Source: an uncultured Dehalococcoidia bacterium
GTDB taxonomy: Bacteria > Chloroflexota > Dehalococcoidia > Lucifugimonadales > GCA-2712585
Direction of reading: 5' to 3'
Assembly (NCBI GenBank): GCA_958295715.1
Contig: OY282371.1
Coordinates: forward strand, 2,285,493-2,349,492
Length of the DNA stretch: 64,000 bases
Position numbers and translations under genes: made by a program. Every line of letters starts with the position of its first letter. The first letter of the stretch is position 1. This document shows, in pieces, positions 17,322-25,579 of the stretch. The notes under the pieces are model-generated. The model was not told the DNA's origin. It made no database searches and worked only from the letters and a program-made list of their open reading frames with translations.

Positions 17322-17465
17322 GTGGCGAACCAGTTGGGAAAGCGTTACAGCTGCCAGACCTGCGGCACCCTGGTCCTCTGCGTCAGGCGGGGGGATGGCG
17401 TCGTGACCTGCTGCGACGTGGAGATGACCCTCCAGGCGCCGCGGGAACTCCCCTCCTCCGACTAG
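17322..17465 (+). CDS. Desulforedoxin-like small metal-binding protein, copy 3
   Basis: A 47-aa diverged paralogue. It keeps the N-terminus 'ANQLGKRYSC' of copy 2 and has 'CQTCGTLVLCVRRGDG' followed by 'VVTCCDVEMTLQ', the closest of the three to desulforedoxin ('CELCGQVVKV...LVCCGEDM' in the family). It carries an additional cysteine (C20). GTG start at 17322, exactly 130 bp after copy 2. The divergence from copies 1-2 suggests the duplication of 1 and 2 is recent while 3 is older. Confidence 0.78.
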   Translation: MANQLGKRYSCQTCGTLVLCVRRGDGVVTCCDVEMTLQAPRELPSSD

Positions 17466-17491
17466 CCCGCGCCGGCCTCTTTTCTCAGAAC

Positions 17492-18364
17492 CTATTCGCC
17501 TCCGTGTCGGGAGCCGTCCTCCAGCATGAAGACGCGCTCCAGCCCCGCCAAGTCCTTCTCCACGCTGACCTTGGCGTCGGGGAAAAGGACGCCGGCCAGC
17601 CTTGACAGCGGCTCGCTCTGCCCCGGGTCGATCTCCAGAAGGACTACGCCATCGCCCGCCAGCTTGAGGGCCGCCTGGCCCACCAGCCTACGAATGACGG
17701 CCAGGCCATTCTCCCCGCCGTCCAGGGCCAGCGACGGCTCCCAGGCCAGTTCCGGCTGGAGGGTGGGGAGCCTTCCCGACGGCACGTAAGGCAGGTTGGC
17801 CACGATAACGTCACATGTCCGCGCCACCGGTTCCAAGAGGTCTCCCTGCAAAAGGGCCACCCGCTCCCCGACGCCGTGCCGCCGGATGTTGGCCTCAGCC
17901 ACCGCGAGGGCGTCCTCGGATAGCTCCGTGGCGTAGATTTCGGCTCTTGGCAGGTGCAGGGCGAGGTTGATGGCTATGCCGCCCGCGCCTGTTCCCACGT
18001 CCACCACCACGGGCCTGCCGGCGTCCATCCGCTCCATGCACAAAAGCATGGCCCGTTCCACGAGGAGCTCCGTTTCGGGTCTTGGAACCATTACCGCCGG
18101 CCCCACCGACAGGTCGACGCCGTAGAACTCGCGATGGCCCAGCACGTAGGCCAGAGGTTCCCGCCGGACCCGACGCCGCATGACTGACTCAAGGGCCTCC
18201 GCCGTGGCGTCGGGAAGGGGTTCGTCCTGGGCGGCGTAGAGCCGGAGCCGGGGCGCCCCCAACGCGTCCGACAGCATCACCTCCGCTTCTAGGCGCGGCT
18301 CCGGCGCGCCGGCGGCGGCCAGCCGCTCCCTAGCCTCGCGCAAGAAGTCTCGCAGAGTGGGCAT
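17492..18364 (-). CDS. prmC: PrmC, release-factor glutamine methyltransferase
   Basis: A 290-aa class I SAM-dependent methyltransferase that methylates the GGQ glutamine of release factors. The N-terminal helical domain (1-80) binds the factor; 'VVDVGTGAGGIAINLALHLP' at about 119-138 binds SAM. The catalytic NPPY motif reads 'NLPY' at 190-193, with the usual context 'VPSGRLPTLQPELAWEPSLALDGG' in outline. It follows prfA closely on the same strand (19-nt gap), the normal order for this pair. Confidence 0.92.
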   Translation of the reverse strand: MPTLRDFLREARERLAAAGAPEPRLEAEVMLSDALGAPRLRLYAAQDEPLPDATAEALESVMRRRVRREPLAYVLGHREFYGVDLSVGPAVMVPRPETELLVERAMLLCMERMDAGRPVVVDVGTGAGGIAINLALHLPRAEIYATELSEDALAVAEANIRRHGVGERVALLQGDLLEPVARTCDVIVANLPYVPSGRLPTLQPELAWEPSLALDGGENGLAVIRRLVGQAALKLAGDGVVLLEIDPGQSEPLSRLAGVLFPDAKVSVEKDLAGLERVFMLEDGSRHGGE

Positions 18365-18383
18365 GGGGAGCCGAGGCCCGGGG

Positions 18384-19475
18384 CTATACGGCCAGGGCCT
18401 CCTCCAGAATGCGGGCCTGGTCGCCGGCTATGAGGGCGTCGATAATCTCGTCGATGAACCCGTCCATGAACTTCTGCGACCCGTAGAAGCTGCGGCCGAT
18501 CCGGTGGTCGGTGATCCGGTCTTGGGGGAAGTTGTAGGTGCGGATCTTCTCCGCCCGGTCGCCCGACCCCACCTGGGTGCGCCTAGAGGTGATTATCGCC
18601 TGCTCCTGGCGCTCCTGCTCCCGCTGGTAGAGCCGGGCGCGCAGGATGTCCATGGCCCGCTGCTTGTTCTTGTACTGGGACCGCTCGTCTTGGCAGGTGA
18701 CCACGACGCCCGTCGGCCCGTGGACTATGCGAATGGCGGTGGCAACCTTGTTCACGTTCTGGCCGCCGTGCCCCCCGGCGTGGAACACGTCTATGCGTAG
18801 GTCGTCGGGGTTTATCTTCACGTCCACCTCCTCCGCTTCGGGCAGGACGGCCACGGTCACCGTGGAGGTGTGGAGGCGGCCCGACGACTCCGTGGCGGGT
18901 ATGCGCTGGACCCTGTGCACGCCCCGCTCGAACTTGAGGCGGCTGAAGACGTTCTTGCCCTCCACGGTAAAGACGATTTCGTTGAACCCGCCCAGGTCCG
19001 ACGGGTTGGAGTCCAGGGCCTCCACCCTCCAACCGCAGTTCTGGGCGTATCTGCTGTACATGCGGAAGAGGTCTGCGGCAAAGAGGCCCGCCTCCCGTCC
19101 GCCCGCGCCCTTGCGAATCTCAACTATAACGTTGCGCTCGTCGTTGGCGTCCTTGGGAAGCAGGGCCAGCCGCAACTCGTTCTCAAGGGCCTCGACCCTC
19201 CCCGCGACCTCCTCCAACTCCTCGGCGGCTAGGGACGCCAACTCCGGGTCGTCCCCCGCGTCGATGAGGGACTGGGCCTCCTGCTGGCGTTCCTTCAGTT
19301 CGCGGAGTTCGCGATACCGGTTCACCGTGTCTTCCAGGCCCGCGCTCTCCTTGGCCAGTTCCAGCGCCCTCTGATAGTCAACGACCACTTCGGGTTGGAC
19401 CAGGAGGGCGGCCAACTCCCGGTAGCGAGCCTCCACGGCCTCTAGTCTGTGAAAGAATGAGTTCATATTCCCCAA
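18384..19475 (-). CDS. prfA: Peptide chain release factor 1
   Basis: A 363-aa RF1. The tripeptide region 'RIPATESSGRLHTS' (PxT, not SPF) identifies RF1, which reads UAA and UAG. The GGQ motif 'GGHGGQNVNK' is at about 234-243. The TTG at 19475 has 'AGGGG' 5 nt upstream; an ATG three codons later (19466) is the alternative. It is co-transcribed with prmC, whose product modifies Q239. Confidence 0.94.
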   Translation of the reverse strand: MGNMNSFFHRLEAVEARYRELAALLVQPEVVVDYQRALELAKESAGLEDTVNRYRELRELKERQQEAQSLIDAGDDPELASLAAEELEEVAGRVEALENELRLALLPKDANDERNVIVEIRKGAGGREAGLFAADLFRMYSRYAQNCGWRVEALDSNPSDLGGFNEIVFTVEGKNVFSRLKFERGVHRVQRIPATESSGRLHTSTVTVAVLPEAEEVDVKINPDDLRIDVFHAGGHGGQNVNKVATAIRIVHGPTGVVVTCQDERSQYKNKQRAMDILRARLYQREQERQEQAIITSRRTQVGSGDRAEKIRTYNFPQDRITDHRIGRSFYGSQKFMDGFIDEIIDALIAGDQARILEEALAV

Positions 19476-19539
19476 GAACGCCCCTGTCTAAAAGGCCATT
19501 GTAGTCTAAGAGGCGGCGTTCAAACAAGAAGGGCGCCTC

Positions 19540-20025
19540 CCACCCGTCATTCCCAGCCCTCATTCGTCATTCCCGCCCCTCTCCTCCCGTCATTCCCGCG
19601 AAGGCGGGAAGGGCGCGGGCGCCCATTTTTGTTTTGCGGAGCGTTGGTCCTGCATTGGGCGCTTCCCTATCCCCATTCCGTCATTCCCGCGCAGGCGGGA
19701 ATCCATCCCCTCCGCCCCTGGCGCGCCGGTCAACGACGCGAAGGCGCCCGCCGCCGCCCATCCGTCATTCCCGCGAAGGCGGGAATCCAGGAACCCTACA
19801 TCCCCAAACCAACGCCTCAAGCTCCAGCGCCAACCCGAGGGGCGTCCCTCACGCGGGCGCTACCCGCCCCTGCCGAAGGGAGAAGATGGGATCCCGCCTT
19901 CGCGGGAATGACGGATAAGAGGGTGGGAATCCAGAAGCCCCCAACGCTCTTCAAAACTTGAGTGGGCGCTCGCGCCCTTCCCGCCTGCGCGGGAATGACG
20001 GGAGAAAAAAGGCGGGAATGGCGAA
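19540..20025. repeat. REP-like palindrome cluster
   Basis: Several ATTCCCGC-loop-GCGGGAAT palindromes (near 19590, 19683, 19768, 19890, 19978) are mixed with two copies of the GGGCGC-type repeat, one in each orientation ('aagggcgcgggcgccca' near 19608, 'gtgggcgctcgcgccc' near 19961). No gene is supported in 19476-20079. Confidence 0.75.
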
Positions 20026-20079
20026 GTGGGACATGGGGAATGACGGGCGCGAGGGGGCGGGAATCGGGGAAGAGGGCGG

Positions 20080-20316
20080 CTACAGGAACTTGATGGCGGC
20101 AATCATGGCGCCGACCAGCAGAGGAGCGCCTATCGCCAACATGCGGTTCATGGTTGTGAAGCTACCCTGCAACCTGGCGATGTCTTCCTTGAAAACGCCT
20201 TGCATCTTGGCCATGTTTTCCTCAAAGCTACCCTGCAACCTGGCTATGTCTTCCTTGGTGGCCAGATGAGGTATCACCGCTTCAATTCTGCTGACACGTT
20301 CCTCAAGGGAGACCAT
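20080..20316 (-). CDS. Small tail-anchored coiled-coil protein, 3-repeat member
   Basis: A 78-aa paralogue of the gene at 10322. 'MVSLEERVSRIEAVIPHLAT' is followed by three 11-residue units (KEDIARLQGSF, EENMAKMQGVF, KEDIARLQGSF) and the constant C-terminal membrane helix. The ATG follows 'AAGGAGTTAGC'. Its upstream palindrome has decayed (GTAATATGACGCTAT), though the 24-nt distance is kept. The 11-residue period fits a right-handed (hendecad) coiled coil. Confidence 0.72.
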   Translation of the reverse strand: MVSLEERVSRIEAVIPHLATKEDIARLQGSFEENMAKMQGVFKEDIARLQGSFTTMNRMLAIGAPLLVGAMIAAIKFL

Positions 20317-20340
20317 GCTAACTCCTTGTTGCCAGTCCGT

Positions 20341-20355
20341 ATAGCGTCATATTAC
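20341..20355 (-). promoter_or_regulatory. Decayed copy of the GTAAC-N5-GTTAC palindrome
   Basis: Minus strand GTAATATGACGCTAT, 24 nt before the ATG at 20316. Three substitutions break the dyad found before the other family members, so this copy may be inactive. Confidence 0.5.
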
Positions 20356-20389
20356 CAGAAAGCCCTAGGGCGATTCAACGGCGGCGGCA

Positions 20390-20605
20390 AGAAGGATGGA
20401 TTCCCGCCTTCGCGGGAATGACGGAATGGGGGCGCTGGAATGCCGGTGGGTTGAGGCCGGAGTTCGGGGTGTTGGTTTTGCGATGGGGCCTTCCTGGATT
20501 CCCGCCTTCGCGGGAATGACGGATAGGAGGGTGGGAATCCAGAAGCCCCCAACGCTCTTCAAAACTTGAGTGGGCGCACGCGCCCTTCCCGCCTGCGCAG
20601 GAATG
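20390..20605. repeat. REP-like palindrome cluster
   Basis: Palindromes near 20398-20420, 20497-20520 and 20588-20606 and one reverse GGGCGC-type unit (near 20560-20585). The stretch 20521-20590 is nearly identical to 19918-19985. No gene is supported in 20317-20642. Confidence 0.75.
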
Positions 20606-20642
20606 ACGGGAGGCGGGAACGAGGGAAGAGGGCGGGCCGGGG

Positions 20643-21281
20643 CTAGCTGCCCTCCCCGGCGGCGTCCCCGTCGGGGCCTCCGAGGCCCTCCTCGTCGCCG
20701 GGCGCCGCGGCCTCGGCCTGGGATATTTCCAGCCGGGCTATCATCTCCTCCGGGTCGGTGAGGGCGACCACGTTGGCGGGCAGGGGGGCCGCGCCGACGC
20801 GTATGACGTCTCCCGGCTCCTGTATGGCCGCCAGGTCAATGGATATCTCCTGGGGTATGTCCAAGGGCAGGGCCTGCACTTCTAATTCCCGCAGCAACTG
20901 CACGACCGCGCCATCGGCCACCATCCGGGCGGCGGGGGACTCCCCCGTCAGGACAATGGGCACGGAGGCCGTTATCTCGTTGGCCACGTCCACGTGGAGG
21001 AAGTCCACGTGAAGCATGTCGCCGCGCACGGGGTCCCACTGTATCTCGCGCACGAAGGTCAGCCGCTTCTCCCGCTGTCCGCTTATGGTCACCGATATGG
21101 GGGTGTTCATGCCCGCTTCGGACAGGACCTTAATGAGGGTCTTGGCGTCGCATTGGAGGGCTTGGGAGCCGGCGCCGGCCCCGTAGAGGTGCGCGGGAAC
21201 TATCCCGGCCTTCCTGAGGGACTTCACCTTCTTTCCCAACACGGTCCTGGGTTCTAGGGTAAGGGTCAGGGTGTCTGCCAT
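20643..21281 (-). CDS. rplY: Ribosomal protein bL25, long (CTC-type) form
   Basis: A 212-aa bL25 protein that binds 5S rRNA in the large subunit. The L25 domain (1-93) has 'LTLEPRTVLGKKVKSLRKAG' and 'VPAHLYGAG'; the TL5/CTC C-terminal beta domain (95-185) follows, then an acidic tail. The ATG at 21281 follows 'GAGGAGAGCT'; the open frame extends 17 codons upstream without conservation. Confidence 0.93.
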   Translation of the reverse strand: MADTLTLTLEPRTVLGKKVKSLRKAGIVPAHLYGAGAGSQALQCDAKTLIKVLSEAGMNTPISVTISGQREKRLTFVREIQWDPVRGDMLHVDFLHVDVANEITASVPIVLTGESPAARMVADGAVVQLLRELEVQALPLDIPQEISIDLAAIQEPGDVIRVGAAPLPANVVALTDPEEMIARLEISQAEAAAPGDEEGLGGPDGDAAGEGS

Positions 21282-21400
21282 AGCTCTCCTCGGCTTGCCA
21301 TATTGCTTAATAGATGCGACTAATGCTACCACCGCCCGCCTTTAAATGGAATGCCCGGCGGCGACGGCTGAGGGGGATAGTAGAGTGATTTAGTGTACAA

Positions 21401-21409
21401 TGCTATAAT
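21401..21409 (+). promoter_or_regulatory. Extended -10 promoter of the Rrf2 regulator
   Basis: 'TGCTATAAT' has TATAAT at 21404-21409 with the extended TG. Two direct copies of 'TGATTTAG' flank it (21386-21393 and 21411-21418), so they could be regulator sites, perhaps for the Rrf2 protein encoded downstream. Confidence 0.5.
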
Positions 21410-21437
21410 CTGATTTAGAATCGGTGAGGCTCCGGCG

Positions 21438-21872
21438 ATGAGAATACCCATGCGAGTGGACTACGGGGTGCGGGCCTTGGTGGAGTTGGCCCAGAATGGC
21501 CGCGCCGCGCCCATGCCGACCGCCCAGATAGCCCGGCGTCAGGGCATCCCCGAGGCGTACCTGGACCAGGTGCTGACCACGCTGCACAAGGCGGGGCTCA
21601 TCCGGAGCCGCCGCGGCCCTCAGGGGGGGCACGTTCTGGCGGCGGACCCGGCCAGCATCGACCTGGCCCTGGTGATGGGCGCCTTGGAGGGGAGAAGCCC
21701 CCTGCTGGACTGCTTGGTGGAACCCGCCTGCTGCCAGATGTCGGACACCTGCGCCCAGCGGGAGGTGTGGTCCTTCTTCGAGGAGGCCGTCTGGGACCTC
21801 CTGGGCAACACCACCATCGACAGCATGGCGCGGCGGCAGATGGAGTTGACGGCGCGTCAGGCCCGGCCCTGA
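21438..21872 (+). CDS. Rrf2-family transcriptional regulator
   Basis: A 144-aa Rrf2 winged-helix regulator (HTH about 10-60: 'YGVRALVELAQN', 'TAQIARRQGIPEAYLDQVLTTL', 'GPQGGHVLA'). Cysteines cluster in 'LDCLVEPACCQMSDTC' (about 96-110), in the region where IscR/NsrR-type members bind an Fe-S cluster. Next to MoeB- and CysM-type genes, a CymR/IscR-like role in sulphur or cysteine metabolism is plausible. The cluster and the role are inference. Confidence 0.88.
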   Translation: MRIPMRVDYGVRALVELAQNGRAAPMPTAQIARRQGIPEAYLDQVLTTLHKAGLIRSRRGPQGGHVLAADPASIDLALVMGALEGRSPLLDCLVEPACCQMSDTCAQREVWSFFEEAVWDLLGNTTIDSMARRQMELTARQARP

Positions 21873-21930
21873 GTCGCCAGCCGGCGACATCCAACACGGA
21901 ACTATTTATATGGATGGCAGAGGAGACAGC

Positions 21931-22764
21931 ATGACACAGGCTAGAGCGTTGACCCCCCAGCAGGTGAAGCGGTACAGCAGGCACATAATCATGGGGCAGG
22001 TGGGCAGCGGCGGGCAGCGCAAGTTGCTGAACGCCAAGGTCCTCATCATTGGGGCCGGGGGCCTTGGCTCCCCGCCGGCCGTTTACCTGGCCCTGGCGGG
22101 GGTCGGCTCCATTGGAATCGTGGACTTCGACGTGGTCGAGGTTTCCAACCTCCAGAGGCAGATACTCCACCAGAACGACGACGTGGGCCGGTCCAAGGGC
22201 CTGTCCGCCCAGGAGACGATACGCGCCTATAACCCCGACGTGGAGGTGGTCGTTCACGACACGCGGCTCTCCTCGGAGAACGCCATGGACATCATCGGCG
22301 GCTACGACATGGTCATCAACGGCGCCGACAACTTCCCCTCCCGCTACCTGGTCAACGACGCCTGCTATCTTCTGGAGAAGCCCCTGATAGACGGCAGCAT
22401 CCTGATATTCGACGGCCAGGCGACGGTGTTCATGCCCGGCCAGGGCTGTTACCGGTGCCTGTTTCCCACGCCGCCGCCCCCGGGCATGGTCCCCAACTGC
22501 GCCGAGGCGGGGGTGCTTGGCGCCCTCACCGGGCTGGTGGGCAGCATCCAGGCCACCGAGGCCCTGAAGCTCATCCTGGGCATAGGCGAGAGCCTTAGCT
22601 CCCGGCTCCTGCTCATAGACGCCCTGTCTATGGACTTCCGCGAGGTCCGCTTGAAGCGTAATCCCCAATGCCCGCTTTGCGGTGAGACCCCAACGGTCAC
22701 CGGGCTAATCGACTACGAGGCCTTCTGCGGGCTGCCTTCCCTTGAGGGTCAGCCGGTGGCCTAG
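21931..22764 (+). CDS. MoeB/ThiF/MoeZ-family adenylyltransferase (E1-like)
   Basis: A 277-aa E1-like enzyme that adenylates the C-terminal glycine of a ubiquitin-like sulphur carrier. The ATP-binding motif 'VLIIGAGGLGSPPAVYLALAG' starts near residue 43, the Arg finger is in 'NLQRQILH', the zinc pairs are 'CYRC' and 'CPLC', and the conserved cysteine is in 'PNCAEAGVLGALTG'. There is no C-terminal rhodanese domain. ATG at 21931 after 'AGAGGAGACAGC' (an earlier ATG at 21910 lacks a site). The adjacent CysM-type gene suggests the carrier is CysO-like, but no carrier gene is seen nearby. Confidence 0.88.
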   Translation: MTQARALTPQQVKRYSRHIIMGQVGSGGQRKLLNAKVLIIGAGGLGSPPAVYLALAGVGSIGIVDFDVVEVSNLQRQILHQNDDVGRSKGLSAQETIRAYNPDVEVVVHDTRLSSENAMDIIGGYDMVINGADNFPSRYLVNDACYLLEKPLIDGSILIFDGQATVFMPGQGCYRCLFPTPPPPGMVPNCAEAGVLGALTGLVGSIQATEALKLILGIGESLSSRLLLIDALSMDFREVRLKRNPQCPLCGETPTVTGLIDYEAFCGLPSLEGQPVA

Positions 22765-22773
22765 CCCAATGGC

Positions 22774-23727
22774 TTGGGGCCGGTGGTTGGAGGCGATATT
22801 CTTCTCGACACTATAGGAAACACCCCCTTGGTGGAGCTGCGGGCCATGAGCCCCCGCCCAGGCGTGCGGATATACGCCAAGCTGGAGGGGCAGAACCCCA
22901 CCGGCAGCCTGAAAGACCGCATCGCCAAGAACATGGTCGAGCAGGCCGAGCGGGAGGGAAGCCTGCGCCCCGGCGTCACCATTCTGGAACCCACCAGCGG
23001 GAACACCGGCATATCCCTGGCCCTGGTCGCGCGGCTGAAGGGGTACGGGATTCAGGTGGTCATGCCGGACAACGTGAGCCCGGAGCGCGCCCAGCTGCTG
23101 GAGGCCTACGGCGCGGAGGTCATCTACTCGGAGGGGCGTTTCGGTTCCAACGGGGCCATAGCCAAGGCCCAAAAGCTGATGGCCCAGAGGTCGGCCCAGG
23201 ACTATTTCATGCCCTACCAGTACGGCAACGAGGCCAACCCCGGCGCCCACTACGACACCACGGGGGCCGAGATAGCGCGGGACCTCCCCGGCGTTGACGT
23301 TTTCATCGCCGGCCTGGGCACGGGGGGCACCCTCATGGGGGTGGGCAGACGGTTGAAGGAGCACAACGGCGACGTGAAGATTGTCGCCGTCGCCCCGGAG
23401 CCCGACGAGGCCATTCAGGGCCTCCGCGACCTGGAGGAGGGGTTTGTTCCCCCCATCCTGGACCTCGCCCTCCTGGATTCCAGGGTCATGGCCCGTGGCG
23501 CCGACGCCTTCCGCGGCGTCAAGGAGTTGATGCGGCAGGAGGGCGTATTCGCGGGCATTTCGTCGGGGTCCGTCATCTGGGCGGCCATGAAGACGGCCGA
23601 GCGGATGGAGCGGGGAAACATCGTCTGCCTCCTGGCCGACGGCGGCTGGAAGTACCTGTCCACAGGCCTATGGACCAAGGACTCGGAGCAGATGGAACGG
23701 GAGGCCCGCGGCAAGATATGGTGGTAG
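22774..23727 (+). CDS. cysM: Cysteine synthase, CysM (CysO-dependent) type
   Basis: A 317-aa fold-type II PLP enzyme. The PLP lysine is in 'NPTGSLKDRIAKN' (about residue 47), with 'PTSGNTGISLA' and 'GTGGTLMGVGRRLKEHN' binding PLP. The C-terminus 'ADGGWKYLSTGLW' ending '...KIWW' closely resembles mycobacterial CysM, which uses O-phosphoserine and the CysO thiocarboxylate instead of O-acetylserine and sulphide. The start is uncertain: TTG 22774 is used here, GTG 22783 is possible. It follows the MoeB-like gene by 9 nt. Confidence 0.87.
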   Translation: MGPVVGGDILLDTIGNTPLVELRAMSPRPGVRIYAKLEGQNPTGSLKDRIAKNMVEQAEREGSLRPGVTILEPTSGNTGISLALVARLKGYGIQVVMPDNVSPERAQLLEAYGAEVIYSEGRFGSNGAIAKAQKLMAQRSAQDYFMPYQYGNEANPGAHYDTTGAEIARDLPGVDVFIAGLGTGGTLMGVGRRLKEHNGDVKIVAVAPEPDEAIQGLRDLEEGFVPPILDLALLDSRVMARGADAFRGVKELMRQEGVFAGISSGSVIWAAMKTAERMERGNIVCLLADGGWKYLSTGLWTKDSEQMEREARGKIWW

Positions 23728-23830
23728 GCTGGCGGCTCCTCTGCCCTCCCTGCGCCCAGGCCGGGATAGGCCCGGCGCGCCGGAGATTGACCCCGCGGCG
23801 GGAGGGCTGTCCTCCGTAGGGCTATAATCC

Positions 23831-25489
23831 ATGTTCGTTCAGGCGCTTATAGACATTGGGCTGCTCCTGGTGGGGGCGAAGCTGGCCGAGGGATTCCTTG
23901 GCCGCTTCGGTCTGAACCCCCTCATCGCCTACGTCCTGGCCGGCGTCGTGCTTGGCCCCCTAACGGGAGTGGTGGAGCTGATATCCGACATCGACTTCTT
24001 TGTGGGCATCGGCGTCCTATTCCTCTTCTTCCTCATCGGCATTGATGAGATAGACATACCCGGTTTCCTCTCCACGGTGAGCGGGCGTTACTTCGTGGCC
24101 GGGACCCTTTCCGCCGTGGTGTCGGCCCTCATCATCCTGCCGATAACCTGGAACTCCTTCAGCTTCTCCCTGAACCTGGAGTTCAGCAAGGCCTTGGCCC
24201 TGGCCGGGATACTGTCCCTGTCAAGCGTGGGGATCGTGGCCAAGGTCCTGGCCGACAAGGGGTATCTCAAGAACCTCTTGGGACTGCGGATGTTCACCGT
24301 CGTCATCATTGCCGAGGTCATAGCCATGCTGGTGGTGGGGTTCACCATCGGCGAGGCCGGGGCGCATCCGTCGGTGACCGGCATCCTCATCCTCCTGGGA
24401 AAGATAGTGGGTTTCGTGGTGGTGGCCTGGCTGCTGTCGGCCAAGGTTCTGCCGCCGTTGATAATCGCCATCCAGCGTTTCCTCAAGGCGTCGGAGATAG
24501 CCTTCGCCCTGCTCATTGGCGGGCTGTTCCTGATGGTGGCCGTAGGAGAGCAGGTCGGGCTTCACGGATCCCTGGCCGCCCTGCTCTTTGGCGCCGCCAT
24601 GTCTGGAATGCCCCACCGGGTGCGGGAGACTATCATGCCGGGGATACGCAGCGCGTCCAACGGCATCTTCGTGCCCGTGTTCTTCGCCTCCGCCGGCCTA
24701 TACCTAGACCTGGACTTCACCCACGTGCCGGTGGCGACCATAATTGCCCTGGCCCTAGTTCCCGCCATTGGCAACCTGCTGGGGGCCTTCATCGGCGCCT
24801 ACGCCGCCCGGCTCGACGCCCCCGCGGTGATGGCCACGGGGCTAATGGCCAAGGGCGTGGGCGAGATTGCCTTTCTCATCCTCCTGCTCCGAGAGGGGAT
24901 CATCCATCACAACGTCTTCTCACTGCTGCTCCTCATCATGTTCGGCTACATACTCACAATGCCGCAGATAATCTCCTTCGCCGTTGGCCGCGCCAGGCAT
25001 CCGTCCTCCCGGTCGCCGCGTCCGGAGCCGGTGACCCCCGCCTTCGCCCGGCACGCCCTGGAGGGGGTGGAGGTTGGGGTGGTCATAGACAGGGACCGCA
25101 AGTATCCCGCGCCCTCCACCACGCTGCGGGAGTTCGCCTCGCACTGGCTGGTAACCAGACAGAATCACTACCTGGTGGTGGATGAGGGCCGGCCCGTTGG
25201 GGTGGTGTCCGGCGTCAAGATGCGCTTCATGCAAAGGGTCTTCCCCAACAGGTCGACCATTGGGGGGATTATGCGAACCCGGTTCCCCCAGGCCTGGTCC
25301 GACGAACCCATCGACGACGTGTTGGAGCGGATGACGGACCACCAGCTGACGGTGATTCCGGTGATGGATAGGGAAACCGGCGCCTTCTTGGGTTCCGTCA
25401 CCAACTACGACATCATGGACCTGATTATGCTCACCGAGGAGATCCGCGAGGAGTTGGAGCAGAGGAGCAAGGACGCCCCCGCGGAGTAA
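23831..25489 (+). CDS. CPA2-family cation:proton antiporter with CBS pair
   Basis: A 552-aa membrane protein. Residues 1-385 form the Na+/H+ exchanger fold with about 12 helices and the 'GLNPLIAYVLAGVVLGPLTG' start typical of KefB/GerN/NapA. Residues about 420-535 form two CBS repeats ('HYLVVDEGRPVGVVSG', 'LTVIPVMDRETGAFLGSVTNYD'), which usually bind adenosine nucleotides. There is no TrkA-N domain as in KefB. TATAAT (23823-23828) ends 2 nt before the ATG and no ribosome binding site is visible. It exchanges K+ or Na+ for protons; the ion is not known. Confidence 0.85.
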   Translation: MFVQALIDIGLLLVGAKLAEGFLGRFGLNPLIAYVLAGVVLGPLTGVVELISDIDFFVGIGVLFLFFLIGIDEIDIPGFLSTVSGRYFVAGTLSAVVSALIILPITWNSFSFSLNLEFSKALALAGILSLSSVGIVAKVLADKGYLKNLLGLRMFTVVIIAEVIAMLVVGFTIGEAGAHPSVTGILILLGKIVGFVVVAWLLSAKVLPPLIIAIQRFLKASEIAFALLIGGLFLMVAVGEQVGLHGSLAALLFGAAMSGMPHRVRETIMPGIRSASNGIFVPVFFASAGLYLDLDFTHVPVATIIALALVPAIGNLLGAFIGAYAARLDAPAVMATGLMAKGVGEIAFLILLLREGIIHHNVFSLLLLIMFGYILTMPQIISFAVGRARHPSSRSPRPEPVTPAFARHALEGVEVGVVIDRDRKYPAPSTTLREFASHWLVTRQNHYLVVDEGRPVGVVSGVKMRFMQRVFPNRSTIGGIMRTRFPQAWSDEPIDDVLERMTDHQLTVIPVMDRETGAFLGSVTNYDIMDLIMLTEEIREELEQRSKDAPAE

Positions 25490-25490
25490 T

Positions 25491-25508
25491 CATCCCCACC
25501 GGGGGATG
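25491..25508 (+). terminator. Stem-loop after the antiporter gene
   Basis: CATCCCC (25491-25497), 4-nt loop, GGGGATG (25502-25508): a perfect 7-bp stem just after the stop. There is no T-run, so it may be an RNA-stabilising stem rather than a true terminator. Confidence 0.35.
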
Positions 25509-25579
25509 CCAAGAAGACGGCATAGCTTATGAAACGGGGCGTCCGGGGCGCGAAATATGGCGGCAAGGAGGTTGGATTA

